A stretch of 64,000 nt of DNA from Aldrovandia affinis (taxonomy: Eukaryota > Chordata > Actinopteri > Notacanthiformes > Halosauridae), in NCBI GenBank assembly GCA_029706075.1, contig JAINUG010000380.1, forward strand, positions 447,117 through 511,116, read 5' to 3'. Shown here piece after piece: positions 23,101-34,376 of this stretch. A model generated the notes under the pieces. The model worked only from the letters and a program-made list of their open reading frames with translations, searched no databases and was not told the DNA's origin. Made by a program: the position numbers and the translations under genes. How positions within the stretch are numbered: the first letter of the stretch is position 1; each line of letters starts with the position of its first letter.

Positions 23101-25594
23101 TCGGATGGTGTAACGGTCAGAGCACTCGTCCAGAGAGCAGGTTGCTCTGGCCAGGAGCCCCGCTCGGTGGCAGTGATTGGCTGTCCGCCGCAGAGGGAGG
23201 GGGGAGGGAGAGCCGGCACGAGCTCGCCCAGAAGCACGAAGGGCATCCCTGTAAGAGTTCCGTCTCGTAGGAGGCGGGTCATTGCCGGCCTCGGGGTATT
23301 AGCTTGTCCCGTAGTGACAGGCGGCGGGCTCGTGGGGGAGGGCGAATTGAAGAAAAAGAGGGTAGAATTGGCCACCATATTGGGAGAAAAACAGGGAAAA
23401 AATAAAATTAAAATAAGTGAACAATTTTCTGCTTTAAATTGAAAAGCCTTGGATGCTTTAATGATAAAAATTAAACTAATTAGTGATAGGGATGAAAAAA
23501 TATGTTATCATAATTATGATATGTCCTATAAATTAAGACTGATTCAGATTTGGCAAAAGTGATGAAATTGGAATATTACAACTGAGACTTGTAAAACATA
23601 TACAATTTGATACTGTTGGTTGGCCAAAATTTGACCTCTCTGAGATTCTTAAATGGCAGGTGGAGCTAGAGGTCATGCTATTCAGCTGCACCTTTTTGGA
23701 AAACACTTTTGCAGACTTTTTTTCCCCCCCTTACTTGTTTGTCTGTTTTTCCCTGTGTATTTTTCTTATGCACTTTTGATAGCTAGGGAAGCGTAGAGTA
23801 GGGGAAGCAGTCTGCGGAAGAGAATGTCCTTTTTTTGATCTGCATCAGGAGGAACAATACTGATTACACGCAATAAAGAATTTGATGTAAAAGAAAACAA
23901 CCCTCTGAATTTGGTTATCAGTGAATTACCTTATACTCTTCTGCTGCCTCCTGAACTGGGCGCACTTTGTGGTTTTCATGTTTTTCTGAAGCGTGGCAGA
24001 CAACACAGATGAGGGTTTGATCCTCCAAACAGAAGAGTTTGAGTTCCTGATTGTGCAGACTGCAGAGCCCTTCAGATCCTGCTGTAGAGAAACTTCTCTC
24101 CTTTAAGGGTGAAAAAATATGTCATCATAATTATGATATGTCCTACAAATGAAATGTATTGATAAAACTGATTCAGATTTTTCTCCATTTGGCAAAAGTG
24201 AGGAAATTGGTGAAGAACAGGTAACCAGGGTGTAAAATACACGGAATAGATTGCAGATCATGGAAAATTACTCCTGTTTGCAATATAATATCCACTGGAA
24301 TGTGGAATGCATGTTTTCTGGTTGAAAGTATTTATGATACATATTGATATATTTTGCCAGAAATCAGTTAAACCAAGGCTTCCCAGACTGTGTGAGCTGG
24401 GTTTCACTCCAACTGAAAGCACAATGTCCCAAGTGTAATGGGCTGTTTATGTACTGTATCTTTAGTCTGTAATGACACATTAAAAATGATCTGCCCTCTA
24501 AGACCACATTGTGTAAGACACATATATCTGAGCCATGAACTCTGACCCCTACTTTACCATGCTGTCCACTGCTCCCTAACACAGCTCTGAGAATGTCTCC
24601 ATGTTTCAGCCCCTCTCTCTCTCTCTCTATTAGTCATGTGACACGTAGTTAGGAGCGGTTCAAACTGTGATCAGCCCTGAGGACTAAAAGGCCTCCTTTT
24701 GTGATAATAACACTTTGTAAATATCCATTTCCCGAGGAATTAAATAATTAAAAACAAAATGTTCATAAAATAAAAATGAAAAATTGTATTTCTCAGTTGA
24801 TGACAGCTGAATTGTATTTCTCAGTTGATGACAGCTGAAAAGCTTAACTTGATCCTGGACAGGTCGCCAATCATTCGCAGGGCACTACATACACCATTCA
24901 CTCACACACTCATACCTACAGGGCAATTTCGACTCTCCAATTAGCCTAACGTGCATGTCTTTGGACTGTGGGAGGAAACCAGAGTACCCGGAGGAAACCC
25001 ACGGGGAGAACATGCAAACTCCACCCAGAAAGGCCCCCGGCCGGGATTCGAACCCGGGACCTTGTTGCTGTAAGGCGACAGTGCTATCCACTGCACCACC
25101 TCTGTTAAAATATAAAAAGTAAATTTGATATTTATTACATGCAATAAATAATTTAATTAAGAAAAACTGTTGTGTTATCAGGGAATTACCTTATACTCTT
25201 CTGATGCCTCCTGAACTGGGAGCACTTTGTGGTTTTCATGTTTTTTTGAAGTTTGGCAGATAACACAGATGAGGGTTTGATCCTCCAAACAGAAGAGATT
25301 GAGTTTCTCATTGTGCAGTCTGCAGAGCTCTTTAGATCCTGCTGTAGCTCTCACACTTCTATCCTTTAAGAATGCCTCACAGGTATTCCTCAGAGACAGG
25401 TTAGGTTGATAGATCTCCATAGAAGATCTTTTCTTGCAAACTGGGCACTCCCCAGATCCCTTCTGTTCCCCGTACTTCTGCAGACAGGCTTTACAGAAGC
25501 TGTGGCTGCACTTCAGGACAACAGGATCTGTGAAGATTTCCTTGCACACAGGACAGGAGAGCTCCATTTGCAGGTGAGAAAATTTGCCCGCCAT
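20147..25594 (-). CDS. TRIM gene copy 2, complete (RING, B-box, coiled coil, PRY-SPRY)
   Basis: The exons are 25594-25190, 22470-22387, 22301-22071, 21728-21706, 21262-21144 and 20700-20147, all with AG/GT borders. They add to 1416 nt, an open frame of 471 residues. The RING ligands are residues 14, 17, 29, 31, 34, 37, 50 and 53. The B-box 2 ligands run from 91 to 122. Exons 2-3 form the coiled coil (about 136-240), and the 23-bp exon encodes SYKDTVK. The last exon is PRY-SPRY ([39 protein letters not shown]). As a family, such proteins are cytoplasmic ubiquitin ligases, several antiviral. Exon 2 lacks 12 bp in frame relative to copy 3. An additional B-box exon (24100-23930) lies in intron 1. 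It resembles fish TRIM35-like genes; an orthologue cannot be fixed here. Confidence 0.88.
20750..21143. other. TRIM copy 2 last intron
   Basis: Intron between the 119-bp exon and the SPRY exon. Near-identical in order to 60480-60875. No repeat insertion or gene is recognised. Confidence 0.6.
22471..23093. other. TRIM copy 2 intron 1, 3' part
   Basis: Intron sequence upstream of exon 2. Bases 22471-22740 are shared with 62256-62530; the remainder is AT-rich with no recognised content. Confidence 0.5.
23094..23410 (+). mobile_element. SINE family A in intron 1 of TRIM copy 2
   Basis: Starts GGGTCTCGGATGGTGTAACG (A-box region); the B-box region is partly lost. The body has TGATTGGCTGTCCGCCGCAG and the end is GGCCACCATATTGGGAGAAA followed by an A-rich tail. 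It is absent at the matching place of copy 3. Confidence 0.7.
23411..23929. other. TRIM copy 2 intron 1, middle part
   Basis: Bases 23488-23575 repeat the sequence lying just upstream of exon 1b (compare 24107-24205). This suggests a further duplication unit whose exon was lost. Bases 23580-23860 are unassigned. No intact coding exon. Confidence 0.45.
23930..24100 (-). other. Extra B-box exon (1b) of TRIM copy 2
   Basis: 171 bp, 57 codons ([13 protein letters not shown] ... AAEEYK), with no stop. It is bordered by CCCTTAAAG|GAG and AAG|GTAATT, phase 0/0. The B-box ligands are intact (C-x2-H, C, D, C-x2-C, H-x2-H). Its length and phase are identical to 1276-1446 and 63043-63213. Inclusion after exon 1 would give a protein with two B-box 2 domains. 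Expression is unknown. Confidence 0.6.
24851..25107 (-). mobile_element. tRNA-derived SINE in intron 1 of TRIM copy 2
   Basis: On the minus strand it begins GGTGGTGCAGTGGATAGCAC (A box). It has B box GGTTCGAATCCC and then the widespread fish body TTTGCATGTTCTCCCCGTGG and GTCCAAAGACATGCACGTTA. The matching intron of copy 1 (2205-2265) lacks it and instead retains about 60 bp of ancestral sequence. Confidence 0.75.
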
Positions 25595-26783
25595 TCTGTC
25601 TCAGTCTGTTTTGAGCTCAGTAATGCTGTCTACTAAAATGGTGGTTTAGGTTCACTTTTAATTACTGCTGTTACTCAAAATCCAGTAAAAAAAAAAATAA
25701 AGGTCCTAAAAACAACTCAAATCCTCCTCACGGATCAGAGGAGCTCCTCTCCCAGGAGAGAAAATCCAGACTTCACCCCTTCTCAATTACACTGATATGG
25801 GCCCGTAATGGCTTCTGATCAAAGTCCACAGTTTAGTTGAGCTCTACTGACTATTTTACTCTAACTGTAGGAAAAAAAAAGAAGATTCATCTTTTGCTTT
25901 TGCTCTTCGTGTATTCTGCTATTTTGTTAGTCACGTAATCCAAGTCTCTACTTTCTAAAAAATATCACCCTTTGAAAGACATTTACACGGCCCCCACTGT
26001 AACTAAATCAGTGTGATAGTGAGCACCGTTCTCCCATTCACGTTAGACACCTGTACAGTACCTGTGACACGCCTGTAATGGCTTCTGATGAAAGTCTTCA
26101 AATTAATTTAACTTTTACTGGATACTCAAACTGCAGATATAATCTCCATAGATGTTCAAGAATCATGCGGTATTAGTTCTCCATCTGATCAGCGCGTCGC
26201 TCTCCCAGTTTATGCGCTTGATCTGGCCCCCACTCCAACAAAAGCAGTCCCACTGTTGCCACGCCTGAGACACACCTAAGAGATTAATGTTCAGGGTTCA
26301 CTCAAGGATAGAACATATTTTATGATATAAGCTTTATCTTCACTGGAACACTGGGCCGGTTCCAGCTTGTGTTGTGTGGGTGAGCAGGCGGTAGAATGAC
26401 TTCGTCTGAAGAAGACGTGACTTGTTGCAGGGAAGGGGCTCATGCATTTGATTTAGAATGTCTGTCATCTTTAAGGGTAATGAAAGCAATGCATATGATA
26501 AAATTGCATGTCATTATGCAAGACAATACATACAATTCTTAGTGTATCTTTTGAGAAAACTAGGTGATCAAATGAACAAGTTAATCATAATAGATGTCTC
26601 TCCCAACCATCCTCTGAGTTGTTAGTAAAATAATTGTCACATCAAAAAAAAGTTAGATGAACTCCCGAGTCAAATTACTGCTTTAGCAACTTGTGTTCTG
26701 TGTATGCCTTCCATCCTTCATGATTTCATATGACTCTGTTCTTAATTTTCATTTCCACTGCAGCCTGTATCCATTTACACTTT
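25595..26783. promoter_or_regulatory. Upstream region of TRIM copy 2
   Basis: Closely homologous to 2752-3860. No coding signal. The ISRE-like site of copy 1 is altered here at 25648-25659 (minus-strand AAAAGTGAACCT). A poly-A tract (25688-25700) and an A-rich insert near 25869-25880 are copy-specific. Confidence 0.45.
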
Positions 26784-26998
26784 GCTTTACATTTTTAAAC
26801 ATTTAGCAGACACTTATCCAGAGCGACTTACACAGTTTACATACACTCCATTTATACAGCTGGATATTTTACTGATGCAATTCAGGTTAAGTACCTTGCT
26901 CATGGGTACAACGGCAGTGCCCCCACCTGGGAGTCGAACCAGCAACCTCCGAGTCACAAACCCAGTTCCCTAACCATTACACTACACTGCCACCCTAT
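26784..26998 (-). mobile_element. V-SINE (unit B copy)
   Basis: Orthologue of 3862-4074 with the same tRNA-like head and V core in reverse; only a few differences. Confidence 0.8.
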
Positions 26999-27013
26999 AT
27001 CACTTTTGATGCA

Positions 27014-27872
27014 GGGGGAGGGGGAGGAGGGGGGCATATTTAAAGCTTTAATCACAGCTTCCTGTCCCCAGAATTCCCTGGGAAATATGAGGTGCATGTA
27101 TGAGGTCATAATGGAAAGTTTGACCGGGCTGTCAGGGGGTGGGTTTGGGTGGGTCAACAAATAAATGTGTATTAAACTAAATTCAGTTACTTTGTAGTTG
27201 GTAGTGAATTACAGTGGTTTGCTTTGGCTTTCTGATAATACTGGATTGAGGAAAGTCCCTGCAGACACAGGAGGTGAAATGAGATAAAATGAGATATCGC
27301 TCTTTAACGAGGTCTTGTCATGCGCCGGTTTCACAGAACTATCGATCTGTTATTGGAAACGTGGCAAAGAGGGAGGGGTGGGTTCAGTCTAACCTAAACC
27401 CTGGCTAACACCAAGTGACAAATTTAAGCATTTTCACTGACTATTACCACATCCCTGTACATTTGACAGTCACTAAAATGTACTTTAAATACTGGAACAA
27501 GTAACAAAAGGCACAACAATTTGTAAGGAAAAGTGAAGGACAAAGTGGCAGAACTGTTAAAACAACCCCACCCCCATCACTATTGCCTGTAACAATAGTC
27601 ACAATAACAATAATCCTTTTACTGAGGATAATTACAGCCCAGAGATGAACCGTCCCGGAGCGCAGCAGAGGAAGGCAGAGATCCACACGCATGAAAGAGT
27701 TCCTGTGTGCGCGACCTCTTTGTTCCAGGAGAACGTCTTTCATTTTAGACCAACCGCATCCTGTCTGTGACCACGGCCTGCACTGTGTCTGTAATCCCCC
27801 TCTCAATCACAGCTCAGATATGAGAGAGGGGAGGGGAGAGAGGGACAGAGAGAGGGGAGGGGAGAGAGAGAA
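27014..27872. other. Unit B-specific segment of unknown origin
   Basis: About 860 bp absent from unit A, where 4081-4085 joins the two flanks. It starts with a G-rich tract and ends in a GA-rich low-complexity run (27822-27871). No domain or terminal repeat is recognised. It could be an insertion in B or a deletion in A. Confidence 0.5.
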
Positions 27873-28269
27873 ACCCAGTCGAATCTGTCTGCTCATATTT
27901 TGCCTTGATTTCTCTCAGCAATATCATACACAGTGTATCGATCACTTCATTTTGCACACCTTTAGAAGTGTACTTCCCATTTAGTGGCATATTCTTGGTG
28001 ATCTCTGCTAGTTTGGCACCCTTAGCTAAAGAGTACTCAAAGAGTTTAAGCAAAAATAGTAAAAAAAAAAGCAGTAGTACTTTCAGTAATGCCACGGAGA
28101 GGGAGTTCAATGACAACAAGAAACTGCACGACTTCACCGATGCATAGCACCTGTTCTTTTCGACCCTAGTATGCCCCAACAAGGACAACATCGTTTCCCG
28201 TTTTGTGTGTCTCTGTGTAAATTCTGCCCATGCAGCTGCAGCTCGTGTGTGACACTGACTACATGCCAT
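27873..28269 (-). pseudogene. ZMYM1-like hAT transposase fragment (unit B)
   Basis: Orthologue of 4085-4503. Here a single frame joins AAAAWAEFTQRHTKRETMLS, LLGHTRVEKNRCY, LFEYSLAKGAKLAEITKNM and YTSKGVQNEVIDTL, with an A-rich internal change near 28060. Only part of the family's domain is present and no full gene can be built, so it is a transposon remnant. Confidence 0.55.
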
Positions 28270-28589
28270 GCCATTTTCCAGTTATTTAAACCTCGATTGG
28301 TAAAGACAGAATCTTTGCAAAACCTGTGGCACAACCATAAAATATGCCATTTAATGAACAAGTAGCTAAAACTGAGCTTTTTTTTTGTAACACGCATCCC
28401 ACTTCTCTGGTTTGATTGAGCCTTGTCATGGGCGGGTTCTGTCTCCGCTGACATCACCTCACCTCAGAGCGAGCAGAGAGAGACAGTTTGAGTCTATGGT
28501 CGTGATGCGCACCTGCCGAATGCTGAGTGACAGAACAATGGTGATGAACTCCACCGTTTGTCGTAGCATTTGGCTACACTGAGTTTAAT

Positions 28590-28662
28590 AACATCGACAA
28601 CGGTGATAAAAGGGTTGCTCGCTGCAAAACATGTGGCACAACCATAAAAGATGCCGCGAGCA
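28590..28662 (+). pseudogene. BED zinc-finger exon of ZBED-like hAT, 5' half (unit B)
   Basis: The frame NNIDNGDKRVARCKTCGTTI then KDAAS has the C-x2-C half of a BED finger. It is cut at 28662 by the ERV and resumes at 42025 (STTPNSFAPFKNSQRL). It belongs to the hAT remnant at 42025-43351. Confidence 0.6.
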
Positions 28663-29123
28663 TGTGGGAATTTATTAGTATGTTTTTATTCTGACCTGAC
28701 TGTGAATTAATGTACAGAGCTCATGTTCTGCAACTATGACCCTTTGTTCTCGCAGAAAGTGGCAAACTAGCTCGGGGGGCCCTGTTTTGATAAGGCTGAG
28801 TTCTTGCACCTGTTCTCACAAGGTTAAGATAAGAACAAAGACAGTGCCCACTGTCTTCAAAGATGTAACTTGTTGCTGATTGGAGAGCCTGAACCGAAGG
28901 TAGTCAGCCAATCAGCAAGGACCTGAGTGGGAGAAAAGGAGAAGTTTGAAGACGGCCCAGCAGAAGCGCTTCCCGAAAGACGGCTCTACAAATCAGTTGG
29001 GAGATTTGTGTAGTTTTCTTTTGATTCCTGTTACTTTCTACTTGTCTCTAATAAATTCTGAGTTAAGAATTATTTGGTCTTAGTATTTTGCCTCCTCAAC
29101 GCCTCCTTTGATACACGCTAACA
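28663..29123 (+). repeat. 5' LTR of the ERV
   Basis: 461 bp, starting TGTGGGAATTTATTAGTATG and ending ACACGCTAACA. It contains AATAAA at 29050-29055 and a CCAAT box (CAGCCAATCAGC, about 28907-28918), which is missing from the 3' LTR. Over the remaining 433 bp I see no difference between the two LTRs. Confidence 0.85.
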
Positions 29124-29126
29124 ATT

Positions 29127-29141
29127 TGGTGACCCCGACGT
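29127..29141 (+). promoter_or_regulatory. Primer-binding site, tRNA-Trp type
   Basis: TGGTGACCCCGACGT lies 3 nt after the LTR. It is complementary to the last 15 nt of vertebrate tRNA-Trp (ending in CCA). It would prime minus-strand DNA synthesis. Confidence 0.8.
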
Positions 29142-29430
29142 TAAGGAGGGAGGAGAGTGCAACGCGGCTGGTTCGCCCCAAGGCGGAGAGACAGGGGACT
29201 CAAATCTTCGCAAAAGAACACCTGATCAACTGACAATCTGACACTTCCTGGCGCCAATCTGAAAGGTAAGCAGAAACCTTTTTCATAAAACTCTGCATTA
29301 GTCTAGGAGTGAAGTGTCTGACTGTTGGATGAGAAGGTCTAAATTTAAGGAATTGTTTGTTATATTAAGAGAGACAAATAGATTGTAACGCAATTATATT
29401 CAGAGACACAGCATAGTTTAAATAGTTAGG

Positions 29431-29550
29431 GAAGTACGTTCGGCCGGTCTCAAACTCTTTGTGAGCGAGAGGCCAGCCGTTCTGTAAAGTGAAGTACGTT
29501 CGGCCGGTCTCAAACTCTTTGTGAGCGAGAGGCAAGCCGTTCTGTAAAGT
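29431..29550 (+). repeat. Tandem 60-bp repeats in the ERV leader
   Basis: Two units (29431-29490, 29491-29550) begin GAAGTACGTTCGGCCGGTCT and end CGTTCTGTAAAGT; they differ by one base. Degenerate pieces continue to about 29670 (GTGAGCGTGAGGCACGCCGT). Function unknown; the position is that of an RNA leader or packaging region. Confidence 0.75.
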
Positions 29551-30429
29551 GTACGTACGGGCGGACTCAAACTCTAATACAAGTCATTTGCGAGTCGATT
29601 GGAATTGCGCTTGGCCAGTTGATTCAGGGCAGAAAATTTGTGAGCGTGAGGCACGCCGTACTGTAAAGTGTGAATTAGTGGGGAGGTCCCACGATACCGG
29701 TATCACCTGATCTGTTAAGAGAGATCAATCAATCAATCTTTATTTTTGTATAGCGCCATTTACAAACAGGTTGTCACACAGCGCTTCACAATTGGCATTT
29801 TCCAGAGGGAATCAAAAAACCAGAAAACCATTGGAGCCAATGTAGGAAACTGGAAAATTATTCCCTGACCCCTTAAAAGGCGGTCGAGATGAACTCCTGG
29901 AAAATTGTGGGATACAGAGAAAAACAACACAAATAGTCCTTGAGGCTCATGTGGCTTAACAGACCACTGGAAGGGCATTCTGAGTGTAGGAGTGGGGTGG
30001 ACCTCGTCCCTCCAGATACCAGGGCAGGGCGGGGGATGGAACCAGCAGCTAGGGTCTGGGCCAGCGGCATCCGGCTAACACATGGCAGGGGTGGGGGTTG
30101 ACTCTGGGGCAGGTGAGCTCCGGGCAGGTGCCACGGCCGGGAGAAAAGAGGAAAGGTGCAATTATGACTATGATAAATATCACACCGGATCAGGGGAAGA
30201 GTAGTGATAACACTTTTGCACCAGCAGAAGTAATCTAGGGCAGCATAACTAATTAGGTGAGTGGCACAGGGAGCACGCAGCCATGAGGGCACTCAGAGAC
30301 CATCCCACCACATCATCAGCAGTCCTGATAGGGGCGGATCATCACTTATGATTGGTGACAGTAAGGATAGCTCATTGCACCAGAAGGCTCTATTGCTACG
30401 CCCCCACACATCTGCACCTAATGACTATA

Positions 30430-31948
30430 AGAGAGACTAAAGAGATGTTTTTAACCTAGACTTGAAAATTGAGACCGTGTCTGACTCCTTCACAGAGATG
30501 GGTAGACTGTTCCACAGTAAAGGAGCTCTATAGGAGAAAGCTCTGCCACCTGCTGTATTTTTTTATATTCTAGGGACTACCAAGTTGCCTGCATCTTGTG
30601 AGCGAAGTGAACGTGGGGATTGTACGGATGAAGTAGATCCGTCAAGTAGAGGGGTGCAAGTCCATGCAACACCTTATAGGTTAAGAGGAGTACCTTATAG
30701 TCTACACGATAGTTTATAGGAAGCCAGTGAAGTGACGCTAACACAGGACTAATGTGCTCATATTTCTTTGTTCTAGTCAGGATCCTTGCAGCAGCATTCT
30801 GTACGAGTTGTAGGCTCCTGAGTGAGGCATTGGAACAGCCAGACAGTAATGCATTGCAATAATCTAATCTAGATGTAACAAAGGCATGTACCAATTTTTC
30901 TGCATCTATTAATGACAGGAAGCCCCTAATTTTGGCAATATTCCTCAGGTGAAAAAAGGCTACTCTGGAAATGTTTTTGATGTGACTATCAAATGAGAGA
31001 CCAGGATCTATAGTAACACCAAGGTCTTTTACCACCAAACTTGCAGCAACAGAGCAACCATCCAGATTAAGAGATAAATCAGATAACCCTCTTCTGAGGT
31101 TTTTGGGCCCCAAGACCAACATCTCTGTTTTATCAGTATTCAGCAATAGAAAATTATCTGACATCCAGTCTTTTATGTCTTTAAAACAGGCCTCCAACTG
31201 TTCGAATTGTCCTTCGCCAGGTTTCATTGATAGGTATAATTGTGTGTCATCTGCGTAGCAGTGAAAATGTACGCCATGTTTACGAATGACATCACCAAGT
31301 GGCAACATGTAAAGGGAGAACAATAATGGCCCCAAAACAGAACCTTGAGGGATACCATATTCCACCTTGATGAGAGCAGAGGGCCTCGTCATTTAACTGC
31401 ACAAATTGATATCTATCTGATAGGTAGGATTTAAACCAGGAGAGTGCCTGTCCACGCAGTCCAACTAGGTTTTCAAGTCTGCTCAGAAGAGTTTGGTGGT
31501 CTATTGTGTCAAACGCAGCACTTAAGTCCAAAAGCACAAGAATAGAGACGCATCCACAGTCAGCTGATATCAGTAAGTCATTGACAACTTTAATAAGAGC
31601 AGTCTCAGTGCTATGGTGTTGCCTAAATCCTGACTGAAAAGTTTCATAGATGTAATTTGATGTCAGGAACGAAGTCAGTCTCTGAGCTACAGCTTTCTCT
31701 AGAATTTTTGAGAGAAAAGAAAGATTAGAAATTGGCCTGTAGTTACTGAGATTTTCTGGGTCAAGGTTTGGTTTCTTTAAAAGTGGCTTAATTACTGCCA
31801 CTTTTTGAGAATTTGGCATATAGCCTGATGAAAGAGACAGATTAATAATGTCTAGCATGGATTGCCCCATAACAGGAAGAAGTTCTTTAACAAGTTTTGT
31901 TGGGATTGGGTCTAATTGACAAGTAGATGGTTTGGAGGACATAACCAA
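30430..31948 (-). pseudogene. L2 ORF2, reverse transcriptase part
   Basis: Two overlapping frames (31948-31292 and 31392-30577) contain [46 protein letters not shown] and the catalytic YADDTQLY. The thumb/C-terminal block ([19 protein letters not shown]) follows. A frameshift near 31385 separates motif A from motif B'. The C-terminal RAFSYRAPLLWNSLP block is readable downstream at about 30480-30560 after another stop. In an intact L2 this enzyme performs target-primed reverse transcription; here it is broken. Confidence 0.85.
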
Positions 31949-32042
31949 TTTAGAAAATTCAGTCCACTCCAGAGCACTAAAAACTCAAGAGTAGCCATAG
32001 GACCCCTGTCCTGGTAAGCCTGTGCTTTCTGATCAGTGTCCG

Positions 32043-33389
32043 CTACAGCAGAAGGTGCCATTTTAGAAATGTCATCTCTAATTTTCTCAATCTTCTCAGA
32101 GAAAAGTTCATGAAATCATTACTATTATGGGCTGCCGGAGGCTTAGCATTGGTTTCAGTCTGGTTCTTTGTCAGTTTGGCCACTGTATCAAAAATAAATT
32201 TTGGATTATTCTTATTACGCTCAATCAGATCAGACAAATAGGTTGACCTTGCGGAGGAGAGAGCATATTTGTACTGTACCAGACTGTCTTTCCAGGCAGA
32301 ATAAAATACTTCTAATTTAGTGGATCGCCACTTACGTTCCAACTTGCGAGAAGCTTGTTTAAGAGCACGTGTGTGGTCAGTATACCATGGTGCAAGCTTC
32401 TTTTGGCTAGTTTTTTTCTTTTTGAGAGGCGCAACAGCATCAAGTGTGTTGCGCAGGGTGTAATTTAGATTGTCAGTCAGCTGATCAATAGATTGTAGAC
32501 TAGTGGGATCCTGATTAACAGTAAATGATTCTTGGAACAGGCTGACAAAGTTAGGTATGGTAGAGGAATTTAGGGAGCGACTAAAGTAGAACACTGGTTT
32601 TGATCTAATAGCAGTGGTAGCATGAATTTCAAACGTAATAAGGAAATGGTCAGAGAGCACAGGATTATGAGGAGAGACAACTAGATTGCTAATGCTAATA
32701 CCATAGGATAAAGCTAAGTCCAGTGTATGTTGATGACAGTGAGTCGGCCCAGACACATTTTGGACAAAACCAACGGAGTCAAGAATAGAAGCAAAAGCCT
32801 TCACTAGAGAATCATTTCCATTATCAACATGAATATTAAAGTCGCCTATAATCACAACTTTATCTGCCATAACTGCTAGGTTTGATAAAAAGTCAGAAAA
32901 CTCTGAGAGGAAAACAGCATAGGGTCCAGGGGGTCTGTAGATAGTAGCTAGTATAAAAGATGAAGTAAATGCAGATCTATTATCTACATAAGTCTGTATG
33001 GAGCCCAGGGAAAGCACTTCAAATGAAGGGAATGTGTTTAAAGATTTCTTAGTAAGGCGTAGTCTAGTGTCAAAAATAACAGCCACGCCGCCACCTCTGC
33101 CTGACTGTCGAGGGTTGTGACAACTATTGTATCCAACTGGGGTAGATGCATTTAATGCTATGTACTCATCAGGTCTAAGCCAAGTCTCCGTCAAACTTAA
33201 AATGTCAAGTTTATAATCAGTGATCAGTTCGTTCACAAGGGCAGCTTTAGGAGCTAGTGATCTTATATTTAGCAACCCAATTTTAAGGAGAGTTCTATCG
33301 AAATTAGGCTTAGCATTTGCATTACGATGGTTCGTGTTGATCCTTATCAGATTATTAGAAAAAATCCCACGGGGAGGTTTGAGTTTCAA
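32043..33389 (-). pseudogene. L2 ORF2, endonuclease part
   Basis: A 448-codon frame with APE-type endonuclease motifs: GLLNIRSLAPK, LSLTETWL, TIYRPPGP, VIIGDFNIH, DLALS and LSDHFLITFEI. A linker follows (PWYTDHTRALKQASRKLERK). The frame shifts near 32110 and again near 31985 before reaching the RT at 31948. It was the N-terminal half of the same ORF2. Confidence 0.85.
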
Positions 33390-33507
33390 TAGACTACGGT
33401 TTTCTCTACGTGTGGGAACTGGGGTGGAAACTAGTCACGAGTTCAGGGAAACTTGCAGACAGTTGTTTAAGACCGTCTGTCTGCTGCCTGGCTGTAGCTC
33501 TTGAATG

Positions 33508-34376
33508 TCAATTTCGCCGATTCAGACTGTGGCCTATGTTATTAGATAAAAGAAGAGCACCCCTCCAGCTCGGGTGGAGTCCGTCTCTCTTCAGTAAACC
33601 AGGCTCTCCCCAAAACGTAGGCCAATTATTAATAAACCCTATGCTATTTGATGTACACCACTCAGTCAGCCAGCGATTTAGCGACGTTAATCTACTGTAG
33701 ATTTCGTCACTTCTACGAGCTGGGAGGGGACCAGAGACTATTACTTCCGACACATCTCGTTTGCCAATTTACACAACGAGACAAAATTTGTTTTAGTGAT
33801 CTCCGATTGCCTCAACCGGACATCATTAGCGCCGACGTGGATAACAATTTTGGAAAATCTACGTTTACTTTTAGCCAGCGCTTTTAAATTGGATTCAATG
33901 TCGGTAGCTCTAGCCCCCGGAATACAATTGACTATGGTCGCCGGAGACGCTATTCTCACGTTTCGAAGAATGGAATCGCCAATGATAAGAGCTTTCTCTT
34001 TTTCCTCAACAGGTGTGAGTGGGGAGAATCTATTTGAAACGTGAGTTGGGTGGTGTACGGCCGGCTTAGGCCGACAACTATGTCCCCGCCGAACCGTGAC
34101 AAACTGGCCGTGCTGCGTCGGCTCTTCTGCTGGTGCGATGGGAGAGGCGCTCACAGGTGCATCCGGTGTAGCTACACACGACTGAATAAAACTCTCATGA
34201 TCTTTAATCTCTCTGAGAGTCCGGATGCAGGCCTCTAACTCAACTATTCTCTCCGCCAACACTAAATTAAGCTCACACTTATGGCATGTAAAATTATCAT
34301 TAACAGTAACATCGGCAGGAGAGCTAAGATGATACATGCTACAACCAGAGCAAGAGAGGGGAGAGGAAGCAGCCAT
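33508..34376 (-). pseudogene. L2 ORF1 with SGNH/GDSL esterase domain
   Basis: The first frame (34376-33741) has a CxxC-type N-terminal motif (CHKCELNLVLAERIVELE) leading into a short coiled coil. The esterase blocks ALIIGDSILRNV and VIHVGANDVR follow. An extra TG near 33751 shifts the frame. The second frame (33753-33508) has SGPLPARRSDEIYSRLTSLN and the terminal DGLHPS with the Asp/His of the catalytic triad. Esterase-bearing ORF1 proteins are known in CR1/L2 LINEs. The only break is the 2-nt shift. Confidence 0.8.

Noticed and set aside
24900..25091. Minus-strand reading frames with [12 protein letters not shown] and similar peptides
   Set aside because: They lie in a common fish SINE body; the frame reflects repeat sequence, not a gene.
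25406..25636. Plus-strand frames opposite the TRIM RING exon (also at 2569-2793 and 63727-63933)
   Set aside because: Shadows of the minus-strand coding exons, which have complete zinc-ligand patterns and splice sites.
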